A stretch of DNA of 18,248 bases from an uncultured Collinsella sp. (GTDB lineage: Bacteria > Actinomycetota > Coriobacteriia > Coriobacteriales > Coriobacteriaceae). Shown one piece after another: positions 7,786 through 13,914 of the stretch (within the stretch, counting starts at the first letter, position 1; every line of letters begins with the position of its first letter). The stretch spans positions 1 to 18,248 of the forward strand of contig CABUUD010000029.1 of NCBI GenBank assembly GCA_902494585.1, read 5' to 3'. Position numbers and translations under genes: made by a program. The notes beneath the pieces are model-generated. The model was not told where the DNA came from. It was given only the letters and a program-made list of their open reading frames with translations, and did not search any database.

Positions 7786-7880
7786 ACGGGGAGCTTGCAG
7801 GACAAGACGGTAGGCTGAGACTGGGCGCGCCCGCCCTGACCCGCAAACCTGATATGGGTAATGCCAACGAAGGGAGCCGT
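7786..7880 (+). promoter_or_regulatory. TPP riboswitch (THI box) controlling thiC
   Basis: The conserved core is plain: CGGGGAGC, then GGCTGAGA (about 7812), then ACCCGCAAACCTGAT, then GGGTAATGCCAACGAAGGGA. ACGG (7786-7789) can pair with CCGT (7877-7880) to close helix P1. A small extra hairpin (CTTG-CAGGA-CAAG) lies between the 5' strand and CTGAGA, in the variable P3 arm. The conserved AAGGGAG at the 3' end is also the thiC Shine-Dalgarno sequence, eight bases before ATG. Binding of thiamin pyrophosphate should therefore hide the ribosome site, which means control at translation start; no separate terminator hairpin is visible. Confidence 0.95.
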
Positions 7881-7884
7881 GCCA

Positions 7885-9219
7885 ATGAGCACACAGACCG
7901 AGCCCAAGCTCGTCACGCAAATCGACTTCGCCCGCGCCGGGCAGATCACGCCGCAGATGAAGGAGGTTGCCGAGCGCGAGCATCGCGACCCCGAGTACAT
8001 CCGCGAGCGCGTGGCAGACGGCCGCATCGCCATTCCCGCCAACATCGTGCATATCAAAAAGGGCATGCGCGCCTTTGGTGTCGGCGAGGGCCTGTCCACC
8101 AAGGTCAACGTCAACCTGGGCATCTCGGGCGACAAGGCCGATGCCGCCGAGGAGTGGAAGAAGGTCAAGATCGCCGAGGACTTTGGCGCCGACGCCATCA
8201 TGGACCTCTCCAACTCGGGCAAGACGCGCCAGTTCCGCCAGCAGCTCATCGACGAGACGCCGCTTATGGTGGGCACCGTCCCCATGTATGACGCCATCGG
8301 CTACATGGAAAAGCCGCTGGTCAAGCTCACCAAGGACGATCTGCTCGAGGTCGTGCGCGCTCATGCCGAGGACGGCGTGGACTTTATGACCATCCACTGC
8401 GGCATCAACAAGTCGGTCATCAAAACCTTTAAGGAGACCGGCCGCCTCATGAACATCGTCAGTCGCGGCGGCTCGCTGCTGTTTGGCTGGATGGAAGTCA
8501 CCGGTAACGAGAACCCCTTCTACGAGTACTACGACGAGGTGCTCGAGATCTGTCACGAATACGACGTGACGATCTCGCTCGGCGACTCCTGCCGCCCGGG
8601 CTGCCTCTACGACTCCAACGACGCAACCGAGACCGCCGAGATGATCGAGCTGGGCAAGCTGTGCAAGCGCGCTTGGGCCGCCGGCGTCCAGGTTATGGTC
8701 GAAGGCCCGGGTCACATGGCGCTCGACGAGATCGCCGCCAACATGAAACTGCAGAAGCGCCTGTGCCACAACGCCCCGTTCTATGTGCTCGGGCCGCTGG
8801 TGACCGATATCGGCGTGGGCTACGACCACATCACCGCTGCCATCGGCGGCGCCATCTCCGCCAGCTCCGGTGCCGACTTCCTGTGCTACGTGACGCCGGC
8901 CGAGCACCTGTGCCTGCCCAACGCCCAGGACGTGCTCGATGGCCTCATGGCCACCAAGATCGCCGCACACGCCGCCGACATCGCCAAGAAGGTGCCGCAC
9001 GCCCGCGACATGGATGACAAGATGGGCCAGGCACGCCGTAAGCTCGACTGGGACGCCATGTGGAAGTGCGCGCTCGACCCGGTCACCGGCAAGAAGCGCT
9101 ACGAGGAATCCCCCGCCGCCACCGAGGGCACTTGCACCATGTGTGGCAAGATGTGCGCCGTCCGCACCGTCAACAAGGTGTTCGAAGGCACGACGATCGA
9201 CCTCGGTATTGAGGACTAA
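7885..9219 (+). CDS. thiC: Phosphomethylpyrimidine synthase
   Basis: ThiC is a radical-SAM enzyme that rearranges aminoimidazole ribotide into 4-amino-5-hydroxymethyl-2-methylpyrimidine phosphate, the pyrimidine half of thiamin. The 444-residue protein has the family blocks IPANIVHIKKGMRAFGVGEG, DFMTIHCGINK, LGDSCRPGCLYDSND, VMVEGPGHMALDEI and LGPLVTDIGVGYDHI. The C-terminal cluster motif is CTMCGKMC (C417, C420, C424), a CX2CX3C spacing, where well-studied proteobacterial and plant enzymes have CX2CX4C. It is the short ThiC form without the long N-terminal extension. An in-frame ATG at 7861 lies inside the riboswitch; the real start is ATG 7885, after AAGGGAG. Expression is governed by the TPP riboswitch upstream. 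Confidence 0.96.
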   Translation: MSTQTEPKLVTQIDFARAGQITPQMKEVAEREHRDPEYIRERVADGRIAIPANIVHIKKGMRAFGVGEGLSTKVNVNLGISGDKADAAEEWKKVKIAEDFGADAIMDLSNSGKTRQFRQQLIDETPLMVGTVPMYDAIGYMEKPLVKLTKDDLLEVVRAHAEDGVDFMTIHCGINKSVIKTFKETGRLMNIVSRGGSLLFGWMEVTGNENPFYEYYDEVLEICHEYDVTISLGDSCRPGCLYDSNDATETAEMIELGKLCKRAWAAGVQVMVEGPGHMALDEIAANMKLQKRLCHNAPFYVLGPLVTDIGVGYDHITAAIGGAISASSGADFLCYVTPAEHLCLPNAQDVLDGLMATKIAAHAADIAKKVPHARDMDDKMGQARRKLDWDAMWKCALDPVTGKKRYEESPAATEGTCTMCGKMCAVRTVNKVFEGTTIDLGIED

Positions 9220-9272
9220 CGCGTCACCGAAGCCACAATCGGTAACAATGTGTTCGACAATTGTTGACGCGT
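9219..9272. repeat. Inverted repeat just after thiC
   Basis: ACGCGTCA (9219-9226, overlapping the thiC stop) pairs with TGACGCGT (9265-9272). Inside it AACAAT (9244-9249) pairs with ATTGTT (9260-9265). There is no T-tract after it. It may help end or protect the thiC mRNA; an operator is also possible. Confidence 0.45.
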
Positions 9273-9310
9273 GAACATTTGCTTACATTTGCGTAAAGAT
9301 TGCATCGCCC

Positions 9311-9346
9311 GCCCGGGTTCGGAATATAGCCGGCCCGGGCAACTTT
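9311..9346 (+). terminator. Possible weak terminator between thiC and thiD
   Basis: GCCCGGG (9311-9317) pairs with CCCGGGC (9334-9340), with a further CGG/CCG pair inside, and AACTTT follows. The T-run is short and partly coincides with the thiD -10 box, so termination would be inefficient. Confidence 0.35.
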
Positions 9347-9351
9347 ATAAT
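9346..9351 (+). promoter_or_regulatory. thiD -10 box
   Basis: TATAAT is a perfect -10 hexamer 46 bases before the thiD start, which gives a leader of about 40 bases. The -35 region falls in the GC-rich hairpin and is not recognisable. It suggests that thiD is transcribed at least partly apart from the riboswitch-controlled thiC. Confidence 0.5.
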
Positions 9352-9397
9352 GCAGACTTAAAGACCCATTTGAATCCGACCGAACAAGGGAGCGAAC

Positions 9398-10228
9398 ATG
9401 GATCGCAGTAAGGTACCCGCCGTTCTATCCATCGCAGGATCCGATTCCAGCGGTGGCGCCGGCATTCAGGCCGACATCAAGACCATCACGGCGCACCGCC
9501 TGTATGCCGAGACGGCCATCACAGCCATCACCGCACAGAACACCCTGGGCGTCACCGCTGTGCAGAACATCTCCCCGGATATTGTCGCGGCGCAGATCGA
9601 TGCCGTTTTTGACGATATTCGACCCAGCGCCGTCAAGATCGGCATGGTTTCCTCTGCCGAGATTATCGAGGTTATCGCCGACCGCTTGAGCGCCTGGGAC
9701 GCACAAAATATCGTCGTCGACCCCGTCATGGTCGCCACCTCGGGTGCTCGCCTCATTGCCGAGGATGCCGCTGAGGCACTCACCCGCCGCCTGTTCCCGC
9801 TGGCGACCGTCATCACGCCCAACATTCCCGAGGCCATGGCGCTGCTCGATTATGAGGTCGATTCCGAGCGCACGCAGCAAAATGCCGCCATGCTTCTCAC
9901 CCGTCGCTTTGGCTGCGCGTCTCTCGTTAAGGGCGGGCATTTTGTCAACGAGGCCAACGATGTGCTAGCAGAGCCCGCGCCGCTCGATGACGAGGGCAAC
10001 CATCTGGGCGATCCGCTCACCACGTGGTTCCGTCACAAGCGTATCGAGACCGGCAACACGCACGGTACTGGCTGTACGCTCTCGTCCGCCATCGCCTGCG
10101 CGCTGGCCCAGGGCATGGATCTTGCCGATGCCGTCAACGCCGGCAAGGCCTACCTAACGGGTGCTCTGGCCGCCGGCTTTGACATGGGCAAAGGCTCCGG
10201 CCCCGTCAACCACATGTGGCAGTACTAA
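9398..10228 (+). CDS. thiD: Hydroxymethylpyrimidine / phosphomethylpyrimidine kinase
   Basis: ThiD phosphorylates hydroxymethylpyrimidine and then its monophosphate, giving the pyrophosphate that ThiE joins to the thiazole. The 276-residue ribokinase-fold protein shows the N-terminal signature LSIAGSDSSGGAGIQADIKT (about 10-29), the core VVDPVMVATSGARL, TPNIPEA, and the anion-hole motif GNTHGTGCTLSSAIA near residue 218. Length fits a single-domain ThiD without a fused ThiE. ATG 9398 has AAGGGAG eight bases ahead. It follows thiC by 178 bases and forms a pyrimidine-branch pair with it; no thiazole-branch gene is present in this window. No TPP box precedes thiD itself. Confidence 0.95.
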   Translation: MDRSKVPAVLSIAGSDSSGGAGIQADIKTITAHRLYAETAITAITAQNTLGVTAVQNISPDIVAAQIDAVFDDIRPSAVKIGMVSSAEIIEVIADRLSAWDAQNIVVDPVMVATSGARLIAEDAAEALTRRLFPLATVITPNIPEAMALLDYEVDSERTQQNAAMLLTRRFGCASLVKGGHFVNEANDVLAEPAPLDDEGNHLGDPLTTWFRHKRIETGNTHGTGCTLSSAIACALAQGMDLADAVNAGKAYLTGALAAGFDMGKGSGPVNHMWQY

Positions 10229-10239
10229 GCCCCATCCCA

Positions 10240-10276
10240 AACCGCCACAAAGGGGACAGGCACCTTTGTGGCGGTT
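10240..10276. repeat. REP-like hairpin after thiD
   Basis: AACCGCCACAAAGG (10240-10253) pairs perfectly over 14 bases with CCTTTGTGGCGGTT (10263-10276) around the loop GGACAGGCA. The GGGGACAGGCACC core resembles words I associate with REP-type extragenic palindromes, but this is memory, not a search. It lies 11 bases after the thiD stop and may also mark the end of that mRNA. A degenerate cousin may sit at 10520-10540 (CCACCGCAAGGGGAACTTTTG). Confidence 0.65.
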
Positions 10277-10286
10277 CCCGCAAACA

Positions 10287-10502
10287 TCTCGATCTGTAAC
10301 AGTTAGAGTCCATTTTTCGACCCACCTGTTACAGATTGAGACATTCAAATTCCGCTGAGAAGAAAATCTCGATCTGTAACAGTAACTCGGCAAAATCGAC
10401 CCTAGATGTTACAGATCGAGACAAACGACCGATATCGACCTAAATAATCTCAATCTGTAACATCTAGCCCGTTTTCGGCCTTACAGCTGTTACAGATCAA
10501 GA
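10287..10502. repeat. Array of six 15-base sites alternating in orientation every ~40 bases
   Basis: The consensus half-site is TCTCRATCTGTAACA. Plus-oriented copies start at 10287, 10367 and 10448; inverted copies (TGTTACAGATYRAGA) start at 10327, 10407 and 10488. All gaps between sites are 23-26 bases, so the sites recur at about 40-base steps and form three head-to-head pairs with an 80-81 base period. Spacer sequences differ, though the pair centres share a loose TTTTCG or ATCG then (A)CC word. It fills most of the 329-base gap between thiD and the SGNH hydrolase gene. It could be three RNA hairpins, a cluster of protein-binding sites, or a repeated extragenic element. No coding sequence is visible in this gap. 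Confidence 0.85.
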
Positions 10503-10557
10503 CAAACCAACGAAACAAGCCACCGCAAGGGGAACTTTTGTACTGCTTTGGGCCTTA

Positions 10558-11217
10558 CTACTCTCCGAGCATCTCTTTGAGCTTGGCTGCCACGGCATGG
10601 CCGAGGCTCTCGTGGCTTTCCGGCATCATGTGCAGATAATCGATATCGCCCGGCTCGGCAAAATCGGCGGCATTCAAAAAGTCGCAGCCAAACTGTTCGG
10701 CAACATACGCATAGTATTCGGCAAAATGCTCCGAGGCCTCGACGGAGTGCTCGTCAAAGTCGGTCATATACACATCGGCGATCTGCGGCTTGATCTTGAT
10801 AGGAGCCATCAGCAGAATGCGCGGACAAGGCGCAGCGTCGGTCCACGGAAACGCGCGGACAGCGCGAATCAGCGCCATGGCGCCACGGGCGATATCGGAA
10901 GCTGTCACGTTAAAGACCGTCTTACAGTCGTTGGTGCCCAGCATAATCACGATCGCATCCAGCGGCTTATGGGCCTCGAGCAGCATCGGCAACGCGCGAA
11001 TACCGTTGAGATTAGTATCCAGATGGCACATATCGTCGCGCACCGTCGTGCGGCCGTTTAAGCCTTCCTCAATTACGTGCCAGTCCTCTCCCAGGTCACG
11101 CTGTGCCACGCCGCACCAGCGCACATCGTGCGCATAGCGCACCGCGGTGCCGTCGCGCATACCTGTCGGATCGTAGCCATAGGTATTGCTGTCACCAAAG
11201 CACAGAACGTTTTTCAT
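10558..11217 (-). CDS. SGNH/GDSL-family hydrolase
   Basis: This 219-residue esterase-fold protein has all SGNH blocks: block I FGDSNTYGYDP with nucleophile S10, block II glycine in EEGLNGRTT, block III MLGTNDCK with the oxyanion asparagine, and block V DYLH (D193, H196) followed by MMPESHESLG. Members cleave ester or acetyl groups from lipids, sugars or cell-wall polymers. This one has no signal peptide, so a cytoplasmic substrate is likely, but it cannot be named. ATG 11217 has AAAGGAAGG upstream; an open extension to 11313 runs through a terminator hairpin and is rejected. It lies downstream of the PARG-like gene on the same strand, with that terminator between. Confidence 0.88.
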   Translation of the reverse strand: MKNVLCFGDSNTYGYDPTGMRDGTAVRYAHDVRWCGVAQRDLGEDWHVIEEGLNGRTTVRDDMCHLDTNLNGIRALPMLLEAHKPLDAIVIMLGTNDCKTVFNVTASDIARGAMALIRAVRAFPWTDAAPCPRILLMAPIKIKPQIADVYMTDFDEHSVEASEHFAEYYAYVAEQFGCDFLNAADFAEPGDIDYLHMMPESHESLGHAVAAKLKEMLGE

Positions 11218-11234
11218 CGTAAGCCCTTCCTTTA

Positions 11235-11268
11235 GTAAAAAGCCGACGGGAGCAGCCCTCCCGCCGGC
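11235..11268 (-). terminator. Intrinsic terminator after the PARG-like gene
   Basis: On the minus strand GCCGGCGGGAG pairs with CTCCCGTCGGC around a GGCTG-type loop and is followed directly by TTTTTAC. It starts 27 bases after the PARG-like stop codon and ends only 17 bases before the SGNH hydrolase ATG, immediately next to that gene's ribosome site. Confidence 0.85.
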
Positions 11269-11294
11269 TCGACCTATCTGTCGGCACGTACCGA

Positions 11295-12413
11295 TTACAG
11301 GTACTTGTGCCAATCGTCCTCGTCCTCATCGTCCTCGGCAGCAGCCTGAGCCTGCTCGGCGGCGCGAGCAGCCGCAGCGCGAGCGGCAACCTGGGCATAG
11401 GACTCCTCGTTGCGCTCGGGGAAGTTTGCCAGCACGTGCTCGAACTTGGCAAAATCCTCGTCCCAGCGCGTAGAGGGCACGGCAAAGAAGACCTGCTTGA
11501 CCTTAAAGTCGCCCGACGCGAGCTCCTTACGGAAGAGCTCGGCCACGGTCTCGGCATCAAAGCCGTTGTTGTCGCAGCCCCAAGCGCCCAGCACGAGCTT
11601 CTCGCGACCCAGCTCGTCGCAGATGGCAAGCACAAAGCGGATGCGATCGCGCAGGGCATCCAGCAAGGCATCGTCACCCACGCGATACTCCTGGCGAGCG
11701 CGCTTGGCGTTGGGCGCGGCGGCAACGATCACGTCAGCATATGCATGTACGTGATTGCGGTCGAAGCGCACCGCAGGCACCACCAGCGCACGGTTGCGGT
11801 AAAGCTCGCAGTTGATGTTGCGGCGACGGTTCTCACCGTACCATTTGCGCTGCTTATCGAGCACGTTGTACAGGTACGAATCGGCACAGAGCGTGGCCTC
11901 CTGGCCCAGATAGCCCTGGATGTAGCCACCGCCCGGGTTGGTGAACGAGGCAAAGGCAAGCACGGCCATGTCACAGAACTGCGCGTAGCCTCGGCCGTTA
12001 TCCAGAATGGCCTGCGTGGCAGAGGCGTCGAGCACGGTGACCTCGGGCAGGACCGGAGCAGGCTTTTCAGCGGCAGGCGCAGGCTCGGTCTCCGCGGCCT
12101 CCTCGGCGGGTGCAGGCTCGGCCGCAACCTCGGTCTCGGCAGACGCAACCTCGGCGGTCTCAGACTCCTCGGCAACCTGTTCCTCGGCAGCGTCGGCCGC
12201 GTGGGCCTTGGCCTTCATCGCCGCGATAAATCCGGCAGGCATGCCATCGAACTCGCGCACGCCTGCAAGCGAACGCTCGATATCCTTGGCGCACGCTTCG
12301 GACACAGTCGCCACGTGACGCTCGGCGGCCTTGGCACGGGCCTCGCGCTTGGGATTGGACTGTCCCGCGCGATTGGGCCTGCGGTTACGGTTCCTGTTGT
12401 CGACGTCTGCCAT
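11295..12413 (-). CDS. PARG-like protein (TIGR02452 / microbial PARG domain)
   Basis: Proteins of this family have the macrodomain-like fold of bacterial poly(ADP-ribose) glycohydrolase and act on ADP-ribose attached to proteins or nucleic acids. The 372-residue product has a basic N-terminus (NRNRNRRPNR), a long Ala/Glu-rich low-complexity linker (about 70-125), then the domain: ASFTNPGGGYIQGYLGQE (GGG at 161-163, QE at 171-172), SYLYNVLDKQRKWYG, ALVVPAVRFDR and LVLGAWGCDNNGFDAETVAE. The signature is usually QEE; here it reads Q171-E172-A173, so the second, catalytic glutamate seems to be missing. The C-terminus is again Ala-rich and ends in an acidic tail (EDDEDEDDWHKYL). ATG 12413 follows AAAGGTG. 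The disordered, charged ends are unusual for the family. Confidence 0.85.
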   Translation of the reverse strand: MADVDNRNRNRRPNRAGQSNPKREARAKAAERHVATVSEACAKDIERSLAGVREFDGMPAGFIAAMKAKAHAADAAEEQVAEESETAEVASAETEVAAEPAPAEEAAETEPAPAAEKPAPVLPEVTVLDASATQAILDNGRGYAQFCDMAVLAFASFTNPGGGYIQGYLGQEATLCADSYLYNVLDKQRKWYGENRRRNINCELYRNRALVVPAVRFDRNHVHAYADVIVAAAPNAKRARQEYRVGDDALLDALRDRIRFVLAICDELGREKLVLGAWGCDNNGFDAETVAELFRKELASGDFKVKQVFFAVPSTRWDEDFAKFEHVLANFPERNEESYAQVAARAAAARAAEQAQAAAEDDEDEDDWHKYL

Positions 12414-12459
12414 AAGTGGTCACCTTTCTCGGTCTCTGCCGCTATCGGCTTTTCCATCC

Positions 12460-12465
12460 ATGATA
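12460..12465 (-). promoter_or_regulatory. Possible -10 box of the PARG-like gene
   Basis: TATCAT on the minus strand lies 47 bases before the ATG and just after the terminator of the upstream Bax1-I gene, which is where a new promoter is expected. No convincing -35 box is visible. Confidence 0.35.
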
Positions 12466-12478
12466 CCCCGCCGTGTAC

Positions 12479-12504
12479 AAAAAAGACGGCCCCGAAGGAC
12501 CGCC
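12479..12504 (-). terminator. Intrinsic terminator of the Bax1-I family gene
   Basis: On the minus strand GGCGGTCC pairs with GGGCCGTC (two G-U pairs) around a TTCG tetraloop, followed by six T residues. It begins 46 bases after the stop codon of the membrane protein gene. Confidence 0.9.
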
Positions 12505-12550
12505 TTCCGTATCGATTTACACGTGCGGCAAGCACCGCTGCAATTTGGCA

Positions 12551-13246
12551 CTAGTCGCGACGACCAAGGATGTTCAGGATGCGCAGGAACACGTTGATGA
12601 TGTCCACGAACAGGTTGGATGCCATGAGCACGGCGTTGGGCAGCGTGGGCGGCACCGTCGTGGCCACATAGGTGTCGTAGCCAATAAAGCCAGCGAACAC
12701 CACGATCACGATCAGGTCGGTGATGGACTGCGAGACGCCCATAAACATCAGCACGATCTCGACCAGAATCGTAGCAAGCAGGATGCCAAAACCAATGCCG
12801 TACACACGCTGGAAGAACTTGGGGAAGGTCACGCCCAGCGCACCAAAGACAAAGGTGATGGCGGCCGTGGCGATAAAGGCAGTGTTGATGGTGGGCAGGT
12901 CGTAATTGGCAAGGCCAAACGACGCGGTCAGGCCAAAGGTACTCGCAAAGATTACGTAGCCCACAAGGGACAGACCCACAGACTGCTTGCCCGCGGCGGC
13001 CGACATCATGACCATGCCGACGATGGTCAAAATAAACGAGCCAAAGACCAGCGGCAAGGCGGCGCCGCTCATCATCATGCGGGCAAACGCCATGGTGCTC
13101 GTAAAGTAAGCACCGGCACCCATGGCGCAAAAGCCCAAAAAGATCAGGGCAGACATGGCAAGGTTGTACGCACGCGGCGACATCTCCTTGGCACGGCTTG
13201 CGCCGGTCTCAATGGGGCCGTTCTGATAACCCTGGATATCGTTCAT
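12551..13246 (-). CDS. Bax inhibitor-1 / YccA-family membrane protein
   Basis: This 231-residue integral membrane protein belongs to the Bax1-I (TMBIM / UPF0005) family, whose bacterial members include pH-sensitive calcium-leak channels and FtsH-associated YccA. Seven hydrophobic helices can be traced between about residue 28 and 222. The family hallmarks are in the last third: VIVVFAGFIGYDTYVA, then SNLFVDIINVFLRILNILGRRD at the C-terminus. The N-terminus is hydrophilic (MNDIQGYQNGPIETG), as usual. ATG 13246 has GAAAGGA at proper spacing. It is followed by a strong intrinsic terminator and preceded by a small gene on the same strand 79 bases away, with a likely own promoter (TACAAT) between. 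Confidence 0.92.
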   Translation of the reverse strand: MNDIQGYQNGPIETGASRAKEMSPRAYNLAMSALIFLGFCAMGAGAYFTSTMAFARMMMSGAALPLVFGSFILTIVGMVMMSAAAGKQSVGLSLVGYVIFASTFGLTASFGLANYDLPTINTAFIATAAITFVFGALGVTFPKFFQRVYGIGFGILLATILVEIVLMFMGVSQSITDLIVIVVFAGFIGYDTYVATTVPPTLPNAVLMASNLFVDIINVFLRILNILGRRD

Positions 13247-13301
13247 AATATCGTCCTTTCAAAAGCGCCGCGACAGCGCCGTAGGTAACAAGATTCCTGC
13301 C

Positions 13302-13307
13302 ATTGTA
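13302..13307 (-). promoter_or_regulatory. -10 box of the Bax1-I family gene
   Basis: TACAAT on the minus strand matches five of six consensus bases, 55 bases before the ATG. The -35 position overlaps the end of the upstream small gene and is not well conserved. Confidence 0.4.
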
Positions 13308-13325
13308 CCCGAATGCCGCGCGCTC

Positions 13326-13664
13326 TTACCTGCGGCGCCCACTCTCGAGCGTACGGTCGAATGCCCACACCCACCAACGCATCAGATGGGCCTGCGAGCC
13401 ATCCGGTCGCTCACGCGCCTGTTCTTCCAGATACAGTTCGGTCGCATGCCCACCAAAACGAACCTTATACGTTGCCGTACGAATGCCGTGAACCGTTAGG
13501 CCAAAACCGGTGGACGAGACAATCTCGTCGATCGTAAAACAGCGACCGTCGACCCAGCAGACGGTAACCGGCACGACTTGTCCGCCCGCGAGGATGCGGG
13601 CCACGACGTCCACATACTGCTTGTGCACGCGTCGAGTTTTGCCATCTGTCTGTCGATATTCCAT
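13326..13664 (-). CDS. Small uncharacterised protein, probably from a leaderless mRNA
   Basis: The 112-residue basic protein opens MEYRQTDGKTRRVHKQYVDV and contains VVPVTVCWVDGRCFTIDEIV, a beta-strand pattern seen in small soluble proteins in which a target protein value or wall-type sheet is followed by a Trp-rich C-terminus (LMRWWVWAFDR). I recall a loose likeness to DUF6504-type proteins but cannot confirm it. No signal peptide or membrane helix is present. ATG 13664 is chosen over upstream starts because a good promoter ends seven bases before it, so the transcript would begin at or near the A of ATG. Only GGGGGC precedes the start. It is upstream of the Bax1-I gene on the same strand and divergent from the phosphate transporter. 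Confidence 0.7.
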   Translation of the reverse strand: MEYRQTDGKTRRVHKQYVDVVARILAGGQVVPVTVCWVDGRCFTIDEIVSSTGFGLTVHGIRTATYKVRFGGHATELYLEEQARERPDGSQAHLMRWWVWAFDRTLESGRRR

Positions 13665-13671
13665 GCCCCCT

Positions 13672-13701
13672 ATTATCGAACGCATGTTTGCATATTGTAA
13701 A
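13672..13701 (-). promoter_or_regulatory. Promoter with leaderless geometry
   Basis: On the minus strand TTTACA (13701-13696) and GATAAT (13677-13672) are spaced by 18 bases, each matching consensus at five of six positions. Seven bases separate the -10 box from the ATG at 13664, so the predicted transcription start coincides with the start codon. Confidence 0.55.
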
Positions 13702-13914
13702 GCGAACAGACTGTGGTTTTGGGATGTTGGGGTGCGCGCCCGTGTCCTCATGGCGTGCTAGCAAAAAGAACACCCGCGGTCAACAGGGCAAATATTCAAT
13801 GTTAGTGCCAAAAAATTCACTTCTCCCATCAGAACTCGGTAAAGAAACCCGCAGGAGGTGATACGATTTATCATGTTTTTGTAACGTGCCTGCAAACTTC
13901 GAGAAAGCCCATAT

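Noticed and set aside
7744..9000. Long minus-strand open frame opposite thiC
   Set aside because: It covers the thiC coding strand and the riboswitch; the His/Val/Leu-rich product is typical of an antisense shadow.
10287..10502. CRISPR array
   Set aside because: The repeats are only 15-16 bases, alternate in orientation, number six, and no cas gene is nearby; spacers of 23-26 bases are also short.
11307..12554. Long plus-strand open frame opposite the PARG-like gene
   Set aside because: It mirrors the Ala/Glu-rich coding sequence and shows no family motif.
13758..13795. Terminator at the AAAAAG / CCGCGG region
   Set aside because: The palindrome around CCGCGG does not extend into a stable stem beside the T-tract, and no gene ends here on that strand.
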